A DNA stretch of 25,427 nucleotides from CAYLOC01 sp964385195 (GTDB lineage Bacteria; Actinomycetota; Actinomycetes; Propionibacteriales; Nocardioidaceae). A model generated the notes under the pieces. The model worked only from the letters and a program-made list of their open reading frames with translations. It searched no databases and was not told where the DNA came from. The stretch lies in assembly GCA_964385195.1 (NCBI GenBank), contig CAYLOC010000016.1:1-25427 (forward strand), given 5' to 3'. A program made the position numbers and the translations under genes. Below, piece after piece: positions 10,290 to 18,149 of the stretch. Positions within the stretch are counted from its first letter, which is position 1. Each line of letters starts with the position of its first letter.

Positions 10290-11120
10290 TCAGCCTTTCA
10301 CTGCGCCGGAGGTCAGCCCGGCAACGATCCTGCGCTGGAACAACAAGACGATGATGATGATCGGGATGGTCACCACGACCGACGCCGTTGCCAGCTGGGA
10401 GTACGGTGGGTTGAACTGGTCGGGACCGACGAAGAACGCCATCTGCGCCGGTACCGTCCGGGCCCGCGTGGTCGAAGTCAGCGAGATCGCGAGCACGAAC
10501 TCGTTCCAGGCGAAGAAGAACGTCAGGATCGCCGCGGTGAACACCCCCGGCGCCGCCAACGGCACGATCACCTTGCGGAAGGCCTGCCAGGACGTGGCGC
10601 CGTCGACCTGGGCCGCCTGTTCCATCTCCCACGGAATCTCCCGGAAGAACGCCGACAACGTCCAGATCGCCAGCGGCAGCGTGAACGTGAGGTAGGGGAT
10701 AATCAGCCCGGGCCAGGTGTTGAACAGGTGGAAGAACCGCCAGAGGTCGAACAGCGGCCCGACGAGCGAGACCACCGGGAACATCGCGATGGCCAGCGCG
10801 ATCGACAGCACCAGCTTCTTTCCCTTGAACTCCAGGCGTGCCACGGCGTACGCCGTCAGCGTCGCCACGATCACCGCCAGGGCGGTGGAGATGAGAGCGA
10901 TCCCGAACGAGTTCAGCAGCACCCGTTGGAAGTCGCCGTTGGTCATGATGTCGATGTAGTTCTGCACCGTCCAGTCACTGGGCAGGAAGTGCGGGCTGCC
11001 GTTGGTGGTCTCGGTCACCGACTTGAACGACAGGGACAGAATCCAAGCGACCGGCAGCAGACACCAGATGAGGATCAAGGCGATGCCGGCCCAGTGGTGC
11101 GGGCCCAGTCGTTGTTTCAT
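10290..11120 (-). CDS. Sugar ABC transporter permease (SugB/MalG-like)
   Basis: A 276-residue CUT1-family permease with about six transmembrane helices and the EAA loop EQAAQVDGATSWQAFRKVIVPL. The start is the ATG at 11120, which shares one base with the stop of the preceding permease (TGATG) and has GGGGAGG upstream, so translation is coupled. The frame open to 11417 is not real, since it runs back through the other permease gene. It forms the heterodimeric channel with the 11120-12070 product and carries a sugar delivered by the lipoprotein of the same operon. Confidence 0.92.
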   Translation of the reverse strand: MKQRLGPHHWAGIALILIWCLLPVAWILSLSFKSVTETTNGSPHFLPSDWTVQNYIDIMTNGDFQRVLLNSFGIALISTALAVIVATLTAYAVARLEFKGKKLVLSIALAIAMFPVVSLVGPLFDLWRFFHLFNTWPGLIIPYLTFTLPLAIWTLSAFFREIPWEMEQAAQVDGATSWQAFRKVIVPLAAPGVFTAAILTFFFAWNEFVLAISLTSTTRARTVPAQMAFFVGPDQFNPPYSQLATASVVVTIPIIIIVLLFQRRIVAGLTSGAVKG

Positions 11121-12070
11121 CAGGCCTCCCCTCTCGCCTGCGACAGATCGACCCGGAACATCTTCACCAACACATAGGCGACCAACAGCACCGCAATGAA
11201 CAACAGCACGGACAAGGCGGAGCCCATGCCGAGCTGGAACTGCACGATGGCCTGCTGATAGGTGAGGATCGACAACGAACCCGTGCTGACGGCTCCCTTG
11301 GTCATGATGAAGATGTTGTCGAAGATCCGGAACGCGTCCAGCGCCCGGAACAGCACCGCCACCATGATCGCGGCCCGCATGTTCGGCACGATCACCTTGA
11401 AGAACCGCTGCCGCCAAGTGGCGCCGTCGACCTTCGCTGCCTCCAGCATGTCCTCACTGACCTGCGACAGGCCCGCGAGCAGCAGCAAAGACATGAACGG
11501 CGTGGTCTTCCAGATCTCGGAGCAGCAGATGGCGAACATTGCCGTCCAGTGGTGCCCGAACCAGTTGGTGTCGGGGTTCAGCCACGGAAGCCAGCTGAAC
11601 CAGGAGTTGATGAAGCCGTTGTTCAGGCTGAACGCGAACTGCCACGCGAAAGCCGAGACCACCGTGATGATGCCGTACGGGATCAGGATGGAGGTCCGGA
11701 TCCCGCCGCGGAAGAAGATCACCCGGTGCATCACCATCGCGAACACGAAGCCGATCACCAACTCGAACGCGACGGTCACGATCATGATGAAGACCGTGTT
11801 CCACGCGTCGTACCAGAACAGCGAGTCGGACAGGATCACGCCGTAGTTCCCCAGTCCGACGAACGTCTTGTCATCGGGAGCGGTCAGGCGGTACCGGAAC
11901 AGCGACAGGTACAGCGCCTGGATCATCGGGTAGGCAGTCACGACGATCATCACGATCACTGCCGGGGCGACGAGCTTCCAGGCCAGCCGGTTCTCCATCC
12001 GTGCCCGGTCGGTGAGGTGCTTCTTCCCCGGTGTCTGCGAGGCAGCCGCGGTCGCGGTCACGGTGCTCAT
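11120..12070 (-). CDS. Sugar ABC transporter permease (SugA/MalF-like)
   Basis: A 316-residue CUT1 permease. The hydrophilic N-terminus (1-30) is followed by the first helix (LVAPAVIVMIVVTAYPMIQALYLSLF region). The family landmark GLGNYGVILSD comes next, and the EAA loop EAAKVDGATWRQRFFKVIVPN comes later. The length is close to mycobacterial SugA. The ATG at 12070 has a purine-rich ribosome binding site (GGGGAGGG) about nine bases upstream. An internal ATG near residue 25 is possible but less well placed. It is the second gene of the operon, 31 bases after the lipoprotein gene. Confidence 0.92.
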   Translation of the reverse strand: MSTVTATAAASQTPGKKHLTDRARMENRLAWKLVAPAVIVMIVVTAYPMIQALYLSLFRYRLTAPDDKTFVGLGNYGVILSDSLFWYDAWNTVFIMIVTVAFELVIGFVFAMVMHRVIFFRGGIRTSILIPYGIITVVSAFAWQFAFSLNNGFINSWFSWLPWLNPDTNWFGHHWTAMFAICCSEIWKTTPFMSLLLLAGLSQVSEDMLEAAKVDGATWRQRFFKVIVPNMRAAIMVAVLFRALDAFRIFDNIFIMTKGAVSTGSLSILTYQQAIVQFQLGMGSALSVLLFIAVLLVAYVLVKMFRVDLSQARGEA

Positions 12071-12101
12071 GGGCGTGCCCTCCCCTGTTTCAGCGGACCG
12101 G

Positions 12102-13424
12102 TCATAGCAACGTCTTCCCGTGGAGCACCGCGTCGATGAAGTCCGCGGACTTCGCGGGCGTGTTCTGGTTCACCGAGCCCGGCGGGTGCCACGTGCTCTG
12201 GATCGCGCTGGAGATGTCGCTCCAGTACGGCGTGGTCGGCCGGGCCCCGGCGTCCTCGATGCTTTGCTGGAACGCCTTCAGCAGGTCCGCCGGATAGGCC
12301 TTCTTCAGCTTGGCCGCGTCGTACGCCGCCGCACGAGCGGGCATGTTCCCGGTCTCGATCGCGTACTCCACCTGGTTCTCGGTGGAAGTGATGCACTTGA
12401 CCGCGTCGAGCGCTTCGTCGGGGTGGTTCGTGTAGTGGTTGATGCCGATGTTGATCCCGCCGAGCGGAGGCCGAGACGGCTTGTCGGGCACCGTGCGCGG
12501 GTAGCGCGCCCAGCCCAGGTCGTTGAACGTCTTCTTGTCACTCTTGTAGTTGGCGTAGATGAACGTCCAGTTCAGCTGGAATGCGCCCTTGTCGGTGGCG
12601 AACGGAGTCAGCACGGTGCCCTCGTTGGAGACCGACAGGTCCGGCTCCGCGGCCTTGGAGTGCGCGAGGTGGTTGATCACCTTCGCGGCGGCCTTTCCGG
12701 CGGCGGAGTCGATCGTGATGTTGGCGTCGACGCCCTTCTCCACGTCGGTGACGACGCTGCCGCCCGCGCCCATGATGAGCGCGTTGATCCACACGACGTA
12801 TCCCTCGTACTTGTTGCCCTGGACACCCACGGTGCCGCCGTTCTTCGAGGCGGCGGTGATGATCTGGTCCCAGGTCACCGGCTTGGACATGTCGAGCCCG
12901 GCCTTCTTGGCGAAGGACTTGCGGTACCACAGCAGCTGGGTGTTCGCCCACAACGGCGCAACGACCAGCTTTCCGTCGTACGACGCCGCAGTGACAGCGC
13001 CGCCAAGGACGCCCTTGGTCAGCTCCTGCGCTTCTGCCTGCGGGATGTCCAGCAGGAAGCCGGCGTTGGCGAACTCTCCGGTGAATGCCGGGTCGAGGCT
13101 CATCAGGTCGATACCGGTGTCCTGGGCAGCAAGCCTCCGCGCGAGCTGGATCCGCTGCTGGGACGCGTCCCCCGGGAGTTTCTGGATGGAGATCGTGTAC
13201 TGGTCGGTGCTACAGCGAGCCGCGATTCCGGCCTGCCCGAACGGCCCCTTCCAACCAGCCGGCGGCTCCGGGTCGGGGTTGATGTACCAGACCAGCGTGT
13301 CCTTGCTTGAGCCGCCGCCACACGCAGCGAGCATCGTGGCGGCGAGAACCACAGCAACCGAGGCCGCGACCATGCGGAACAGCCCCTTGCGCCTTATCGG
13401 CGACCGTGCCGAGATGGTACGCAC
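12102..13424 (-). CDS. LpqY-like trehalose/sugar-binding lipoprotein
   Basis: A 440-residue type 2 binding protein with a lipoprotein signal; the lipobox LAAC puts the lipidated Cys at residue 35. It resembles M. tuberculosis LpqY as I remember it: ARCSTDQYTISIQKLPGDAS with QQRIQLARRLAAQD, then IDLMSLD, NTQLLWYR, YEGYVVWINALIMGAGGSV, NEGTVL, QLNWTF and GARPTTPYW. Several of these hold residues that contact trehalose in LpqY. Trehalose is therefore my first guess, and another alpha-linked disaccharide is possible. The GTG start at 13424 has GGGAGG seven to eight bases upstream. It heads the lpqY-sugA-sugB-sugC-like operon. No trehalase or other sugar enzyme lies in the window. Confidence 0.85.
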   Translation of the reverse strand: MRTISARSPIRRKGLFRMVAASVAVVLAATMLAACGGGSSKDTLVWYINPDPEPPAGWKGPFGQAGIAARCSTDQYTISIQKLPGDASQQRIQLARRLAAQDTGIDLMSLDPAFTGEFANAGFLLDIPQAEAQELTKGVLGGAVTAASYDGKLVVAPLWANTQLLWYRKSFAKKAGLDMSKPVTWDQIITAASKNGGTVGVQGNKYEGYVVWINALIMGAGGSVVTDVEKGVDANITIDSAAGKAAAKVINHLAHSKAAEPDLSVSNEGTVLTPFATDKGAFQLNWTFIYANYKSDKKTFNDLGWARYPRTVPDKPSRPPLGGINIGINHYTNHPDEALDAVKCITSTENQVEYAIETGNMPARAAAYDAAKLKKAYPADLLKAFQQSIEDAGARPTTPYWSDISSAIQSTWHPPGSVNQNTPAKSADFIDAVLHGKTLL

Positions 13425-13493
13425 GTGCCTGCCTCCCTCTCCGCGGATCCCGCATCGGGTACCTGCAGTGGTTCTTCACATCCTGCACTTCTT

Positions 13494-13507
13494 TTGAGAT
13501 TTCGCAA
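13494..13507. promoter_or_regulatory. Possible sugar-repressor operator upstream of the LpqY-like gene
   Basis: TTGAGA-TT-TCGCAA is an imperfect palindrome (five of six arm positions pair) about 70 bases before the LpqY-like start, just after the phoH2 stop. TTG...CAA ends are common in operators of LacI-family sugar repressors. No repressor gene is in the window, so this is a guess from position and symmetry. The rest of the 86-base gap shows no clear promoter. Confidence 0.25.
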
Positions 13508-13510
13508 CCG

Positions 13511-14872
13511 TCACTCAGCCGCTTCCTCCAGCAGTTCCGTCACCAGTGCTGCCACCGGAGAGCGCTCCGAGCGGGTGAGGGTCACGTGGGCGAACAGCGG
13601 GTGGCCCTTCAGCTTCTCCACCACCGCCACCACCCCGTCGTACCGACCCACACGGAGGTTGTCGCGTTGCCCGGTGTCGTGGGTGAGCACGACCCGGGAG
13701 TTCGCGCCTATCCGGGACAGGACGGTCAGGAGGACGTTGCGCTCCAGCGACTGTGCTTCGTCGACGATCACGAACGCGTCATGCAGCGACCGTCCCCGGA
13801 TATGCGTCAGCGGCAGCACCTCCAGCATTCCCCGGTCCAGGACCTCTTCGATGACGTGGGGGCTGGTCACCGCGCTCAGCGTGTCGAACACCGCCTGCGC
13901 CCAGGGCTGCATCTTCTCCGACTCGTTCCCCGGCAGGTAGCCAAGGTCCTGCCCGCCCACGGCGTACAGCGGCCGGAACACGACCACCTTGCGGTGCTGG
14001 CCACGCTCCAGCACCGCCTCCAACCCCGCGCACAGCGCGAGCGCGGACTTACCGGTGCCGGCGCGGCCGCCCATAGAGACGATGCCGACATCGGTGTCCA
14101 GCAGCAGGTCCAGGGCGATCCGCTGCTCCGCAGAGCGACCGCGGATCCCGAAGACCTCCTTGTCACCGCGGACCAAGCGGACCTGCTTCTCCGGGGTGAC
14201 CCGGCCCAGCGCGCTCCCGCGCTCCGACAGCAGCACCACGCCGCAGTTGCACGGAAGGTCACGCGCGGCGTCGAGGTCAGCGCTCCCCTCGGCGTACAAC
14301 TCATCCAGATCGGTCTGACAGACGTCCACCTCGGCCATGCCGGTGTAGCCGGCCTCGATGGCCAACTCAGCCCGGTACTCCTCCGCGGGCAGGCCCACCG
14401 CGGACGCCTTGACCCGCATCGGCAGGTCCTTCGACACCAGCGTGACTGCGTGGCCCTCCGCCTGGAGGTTCAGCGCCACGGCAAGGATCCGGCTGTCGTT
14501 GTCACCCAGGCGGAAGCCGGAGGGCAGCCGGGACTGGTCGGTGTGGTTCAGCTCGACGCGGATGGTGCCGCCGTCGTCGTTGGCGGCCACGGGGGCGTCG
14601 AGCCTCCCGTTCTGCACCCGCAGTGCGTCCAGCCGGCGGAGGGCCGACCGGGCGAAGTACCCCAGCTCGGGGTGGTGCCGCTTGCCCTCCAGCTCCGTGA
14701 CCACCACCACCGGGAGGACGACGTCGTGCTCACAGAACCGGCGGAGCGCCGCGGGGTCAGCCAGCAGCACACTGGTGTCCAGCACGAACGTGCGGGTGGT
14801 GTCGTGGGCCGCGGTAGCCGCGGTGGCCTCGGTGACGGGCAGGGCCGGGGTCTGTCCACGGCGGTGGTCCAT
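13511..14872 (-). CDS. phoH2: PhoH2-type protein: PIN ribonuclease domain fused to PhoH ATPase
   Basis: A 453-residue two-domain protein. The N-terminal PIN domain runs from about 28 to 160, with Asp32 in FVLDTSVLL and further acidic residues (TELEGK, GDNDSRILA) for metal-dependent RNA cleavage. The C-terminal PhoH ATPase has Walker A GRAGTGKS (about 270) and Walker B AFVIVDEAQSL. Mycobacterial PhoH2 is an RNA helicase/ribonuclease. The ATG at 14872 has GGGAGG six bases upstream. In mycobacteria a small antitoxin gene, phoAT, precedes phoH2. I see no convincing counterpart here. The neighbours, Z-prenyl synthase and hemolysin III, match the mycobacterial neighbourhood. Confidence 0.93.
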   Translation of the reverse strand: MDHRRGQTPALPVTEATAATAAHDTTRTFVLDTSVLLADPAALRRFCEHDVVLPVVVVTELEGKRHHPELGYFARSALRRLDALRVQNGRLDAPVAANDDGGTIRVELNHTDQSRLPSGFRLGDNDSRILAVALNLQAEGHAVTLVSKDLPMRVKASAVGLPAEEYRAELAIEAGYTGMAEVDVCQTDLDELYAEGSADLDAARDLPCNCGVVLLSERGSALGRVTPEKQVRLVRGDKEVFGIRGRSAEQRIALDLLLDTDVGIVSMGGRAGTGKSALALCAGLEAVLERGQHRKVVVFRPLYAVGGQDLGYLPGNESEKMQPWAQAVFDTLSAVTSPHVIEEVLDRGMLEVLPLTHIRGRSLHDAFVIVDEAQSLERNVLLTVLSRIGANSRVVLTHDTGQRDNLRVGRYDGVVAVVEKLKGHPLFAHVTLTRSERSPVAALVTELLEEAAE

Positions 14873-15014
14873 GCATGCCTCCCGCTAACGCAGCCTGTGG
14901 CGACGGGACCGACGCTACGCACGGCGGCGTACGTGATGGCGCAGACACGCCGTCCCACCACCCACGCGCGACCGGACACCGCCGAGCCACCGTTTTCGGG
15001 CGGATCGCGGGTTA

Positions 15015-15041
15015 TTCGGTGGGACAGAGGTGTTCGGTGGG
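15015..15041. repeat. Two direct copies of a 9-base word after the prenyl synthase gene
   Basis: TTCGGTGGG occurs at 15015-15023 and 15033-15041, an 18-base period, immediately downstream of the prenyl synthase stop on the minus strand. No function is evident. The rest of the 170-base gap up to phoH2 (14873-15014) shows no strong hairpin or gene. Confidence 0.35.
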
Positions 15042-15042
15042 G

Positions 15043-15813
15043 TCAGCGGCCGTAGCGGCGCTCCCGGGCGGCGTAGTCCCGGATCGCGCGGAGGAAGTCG
15101 GTACGCCGGAAGTCCGGCCACATCGCCTCGCAGAAGTAGAACTCGCTGTGCGCGCTCTGCCACAGCAAGAAACCGGACATCCGCTGCTCGCCGGAGGTGC
15201 GGATCACCAGGTCCGGGTCCGGCTGGCCCTTGGTGTAGAGGTGTTCGGCGATGTGGTCCATGTCGATCGTGTCGGCCAGCTCCTCCACGGAGGTGCCCCT
15301 CCGGGCGTGCTCGTGCAACAGCGAGCGTACGGCGTCGGCGAGCTCCCGGCGCCCGCCGTACGCCACGGCGATGTTGACCGTCATCGCCTCCACATCCGCG
15401 GTGGAGTCCGCGGCTGCCTTCAACCGGGTCATCGTGGCCGCGGGAAGCATGTCCAGGGCGCCGACGGGGTTCAGCCGCCACCGGCGGGTGGCGGCGAGCT
15501 CGTCGACCAGATCCGCGATGACCTGCACCAGCGGCCCCGTCTCCTCCTCGGGGCGACCGAGGTTGTCGGTGGACAACAGCCACAGCGTGACCAGCCGGAT
15601 CTGCAGCTGGTCGCACCAGCCGAGGAACTCCGAGATCTTGTCCGCGCCGGCGACATAGCCACCCGCCACCTGCTCTCCCGAGGCCCGGGCCCACCGCCGG
15701 TTCCCGTCACACATGACACCGACATGGCCGGGGATCTTGTCCGGCGGGAGGTTGCGCATGAGCCGCCGCTCGTACAGGTCGTAGACCAGCGATCGCAGGC
15801 CGGTTACCGCCAC
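15043..15813 (-). CDS. Z-isoprenyl diphosphate synthase (UppS family, possibly short-chain)
   Basis: A 256-residue cis-prenyltransferase that adds isopentenyl diphosphate in Z configuration to an allylic primer, making polyprenyl carriers for cell-wall glycan assembly. Motifs are HVGVMCDGNRRWA (catalytic Asp36 by this start), the LWLLSTDNLGRP segment, NIAVAYGGRRELADAV, and the C-terminal RTSGEQRMSGFLLWQ with EFYF. I favour the GTG at 15813, with GGAGG seven bases upstream. The GTG at 15819 would sit almost on the ribosome binding site. Conserved pairing with hemolysin III recalls Rv1086, which makes the short Z,E-farnesyl product, so this may be the short-chain enzyme rather than the C55/C50 synthase. 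Confidence 0.93.
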   Translation of the reverse strand: MAVTGLRSLVYDLYERRLMRNLPPDKIPGHVGVMCDGNRRWARASGEQVAGGYVAGADKISEFLGWCDQLQIRLVTLWLLSTDNLGRPEEETGPLVQVIADLVDELAATRRWRLNPVGALDMLPAATMTRLKAAADSTADVEAMTVNIAVAYGGRRELADAVRSLLHEHARRGTSVEELADTIDMDHIAEHLYTKGQPDPDLVIRTSGEQRMSGFLLWQSAHSEFYFCEAMWPDFRRTDFLRAIRDYAARERRYGR

Positions 15814-15883
15814 GCGCACACCTCCGAGGAGTTCTTGTCCCCTCTGAAGGTTACCTGCTTGGCCACCGTTCTAAGGTGACCCT

Positions 15884-16561
15884 GTGACCACTCCCGCCCG
15901 TGACCGCCTCCGTGAGGTCGCACGCGAGGCGAAACCGAGGCTGCGTGGCTGGCTCCATCTGGGCACGTTCCCGGTGAGCGTGGTGGCCGGGGCCGTACTG
16001 GTGATCCTCGCGCCGACGCCGACGACCAGGATCGCAACCGGCGTGTTCGCCGCGACCGGGTCGGCGCTGTTCGGCGTCTCTGCCCTGTTCCACCGTGGCC
16101 ACTGGTCGGGGCCCTGGCACGGGGTATTGCGGCGGTTGGACCACTCCACGATCTTCTTGCTGATCGCCGGCACCTACACGCCGTTCGCGCTTACCCTGCT
16201 CGACGACCGCAACGCCAAGGTGCTGCTGGGGATCGCCTGGGGCGGCGCGTTGGCGGGCATCGCGTTCCGGGTGCTGTGGCTCGGCGCGCCACGGTGGCTC
16301 TACCTCCCGGTCTACATCGCACTGGGGTGGGCGGCGGTGTTCTGGCTCGGTGACTTCGCCGCTGCGACCGGCCCTGCCGTGCTGACGCTCATCATCGTTG
16401 GCGGCGGCTTGTACTCCCTGGGCGGCGTGGTCTACGGCCTGAAGCGTCCGAACCCGCTCCCCCGCTGGTTCGGGTTCCACGAGGTGTTCCACTCCTGCAC
16501 GATCGCTGGGTTCTGCTCCCATTACGTCGGGCTGTCGCTGCTGGTCTACGCGCTGCGCTGA
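15884..16561 (+). CDS. Hemolysin III family membrane protein (PAQR-like)
   Basis: A 225-residue protein with about seven transmembrane helices. It has the conserved ligand motifs of the HlyIII/PAQR superfamily: SALFHRGHW after the second helix, LDHSTIFLLIAGTYTPF, and HEVFHSC with SHY near the C-terminus. Together these would form a membrane-embedded metal site. Despite the name, most bacterial members are not shown to be toxins, and a hydrolase or receptor-like role is possible. The GTG at 15884 has AAGGTGA five bases upstream. It diverges from the Z-prenyl synthase gene over about 70 bases and its last 16 bases overlap the convergent hydroxylase gene. Confidence 0.92.
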   Translation: MTTPARDRLREVAREAKPRLRGWLHLGTFPVSVVAGAVLVILAPTPTTRIATGVFAATGSALFGVSALFHRGHWSGPWHGVLRRLDHSTIFLLIAGTYTPFALTLLDDRNAKVLLGIAWGGALAGIAFRVLWLGAPRWLYLPVYIALGWAAVFWLGDFAAATGPAVLTLIIVGGGLYSLGGVVYGLKRPNPLPRWFGFHEVFHSCTIAGFCSHYVGLSLLVYALR

Positions 16562-18144
16562 GCGAGGGCCCGGTGACAGGCGGCGACGATGCCGTCCGGA
16601 TCCGCCGTGGGCAGTACCGCAGCGACAGCCGTGTCCGGACGCACGAGCCAGACCTCGCCCGGCCGGGCGTCGAGCACCTTGGTGAGGGTCCCGTCGGGGC
16701 TCAGATCGGTCATGGCGTGTACGGCGACCGGTGCTCCGCCGGCGGCGGCTCCGGCGGCGCGAGCGGCAGGTTCGACGTCGACGGGGTCGGCGGTGAGCAG
16801 CAGCAACCCCGTGCGGGCGATCTCGCGGAGCCGGCGGCCGTCGTCGAGGGGCAGGTCCGGGAGCAGCACGCCCACACCGGGAGGTGGAGCCTGGCCGCGC
16901 TCGGGACGCGTGGCCGGTGGCCGGGTGGGGTCGGGACTGGTCAGCGGCGAGTCGCAGTACCAGTACGGCTCGGCGAGCCTCCCGGAGTCGATCTGGGGAT
17001 GCACGCTGGGGTCGCCCCGCGCCCGACGCAGCAGGTCGCGACGGCGATCCCAGCCGGCGTCGGTCTGCGGCACGAGGAAGTCCATCGTGGCGCTGGTGAT
17101 GTCGAGGTTCTCCCTCGCTGCGGCAAGGCGTTCGGCGTCGTAGCTGTCCAGCAGGTCCGGATGCGCCCAGCCGTGCAGCACGAACGCCAGCTTCCACGCG
17201 GCATTCTCCGCATCCGCGACCCCCGAGTTCAGCCCGCGGGCCCCGAACGGAGCCACCAGGTGGGCGGCGTCACCGACGAGCAGCACCCGCCCGGCGCGCA
17301 TGCGGGTAGCGCACCGGGAGTGGAACCGATACACCGACTTCCACACGATCCGGTAGTCGCGGTCGCCGATGATCTTGCGGATCCGCGCCTCCAGCGCACC
17401 GGAGGCCTCCTCCGCGTCGAGGTCGAAGTCGGCCGGGACCTGCCAGTCGATCCGGTACGTCGACCCGGGACACGGGTGGATCAGCACCTGCCGACCGGGG
17501 TTCCAGACCGGGTCGAAGTAGAACCGCCGCTCTCGCTCCCACCCCGGTAGCTCGGCGGCGATGTCACAGATCAGGAAGTGGTCGTTGAACGACCGCCCGT
17601 CGAACTCCACACCCAGCTGGTGGCGCAGCGACGTACACCGGGCACCAGCGGCCAGCAGGACGTACGGCGAGACCGCCTGCTGGGTACCGGTCGGCGTCTC
17701 GACCTCCACCTCCACTCCGTCGGCGCGCTGGCGCAGCCCGGTCACCCGGTGCGACCAGCGGGACTCGATCTGCGGGGTGCGGGCGACGCGTTCGTCCAGG
17801 ATCTCCTCGGTCCGGGACTGGGAGATGTTGACGAACGGGGGGAAGGCCGACCGGCCACGATCGGCGAACTCCTGGCAGAACAGCTCCTGTTCGCCGTACA
17901 TCGTCCGCGCCCGGGTCCAGGTCACCCCCTCCTCCGCGATCTGCCTGCCGGCGCCAACGCTGTCCCAGATGTCAAGCACGTCGCGTTGCTGGCAGATCGC
18001 CTTGGACCCCACCAGGTCCCGGCCGGGCCGATCGTCGAACACGAGGCTGGGGATACCCCATCGCGCCAGCAGCAGTGCCGACGTCTGCCCCACCGGGCCG
18101 TTGCCGACGATCACCACCGGCGGACCGGAGTACTCCGTCCTCAT
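16546..18144 (-). CDS. FAD-dependent aromatic-ring hydroxylase (PheA/TfdB/MhpA-like)
   Basis: A 532-residue flavoprotein monooxygenase. The N-terminal dinucleotide-binding motif is GNGPVG at 14-19. The FAD-ribityl motif GDAAH near residue 290 sits in VLLVGDAAHLVAPFGARGLNSGVADAENAAWKLA, the form found in phenol and 3-hydroxyphenylpropionate hydroxylases. The C-terminal part (about 390-532) corresponds to the thioredoxin-like domain of that group. Such enzymes use NAD(P)H and O2 to hydroxylate an activated aromatic or similar ring. The substrate cannot be read. It is the last gene of the minus-strand operon from 23724, five bases after the MBL-fold gene, implying that the imported compound is its substrate or precursor. 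Confidence 0.9.
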   Translation of the reverse strand: MRTEYSGPPVVIVGNGPVGQTSALLLARWGIPSLVFDDRPGRDLVGSKAICQQRDVLDIWDSVGAGRQIAEEGVTWTRARTMYGEQELFCQEFADRGRSAFPPFVNISQSRTEEILDERVARTPQIESRWSHRVTGLRQRADGVEVEVETPTGTQQAVSPYVLLAAGARCTSLRHQLGVEFDGRSFNDHFLICDIAAELPGWERERRFYFDPVWNPGRQVLIHPCPGSTYRIDWQVPADFDLDAEEASGALEARIRKIIGDRDYRIVWKSVYRFHSRCATRMRAGRVLLVGDAAHLVAPFGARGLNSGVADAENAAWKLAFVLHGWAHPDLLDSYDAERLAAARENLDITSATMDFLVPQTDAGWDRRRDLLRRARGDPSVHPQIDSGRLAEPYWYCDSPLTSPDPTRPPATRPERGQAPPPGVGVLLPDLPLDDGRRLREIARTGLLLLTADPVDVEPAARAAGAAAGGAPVAVHAMTDLSPDGTLTKVLDARPGEVWLVRPDTAVAAVLPTADPDGIVAACHRALAQRSA

Positions 18145-18149
18145 CCGGG

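Noticed and set aside
14757..14990. A 77-codon minus-strand frame as a PhoAT-like antitoxin
   Set aside because: It overlaps the phoH2 gene by more than 100 bases in another frame, has no good ribosome binding site and its composition looks like a shadow.
13307..15055. A 582-codon plus-strand open frame opposite phoH2
   Set aside because: It is antisense to the PIN-PhoH gene and has no recognisable domain or ribosome binding site.
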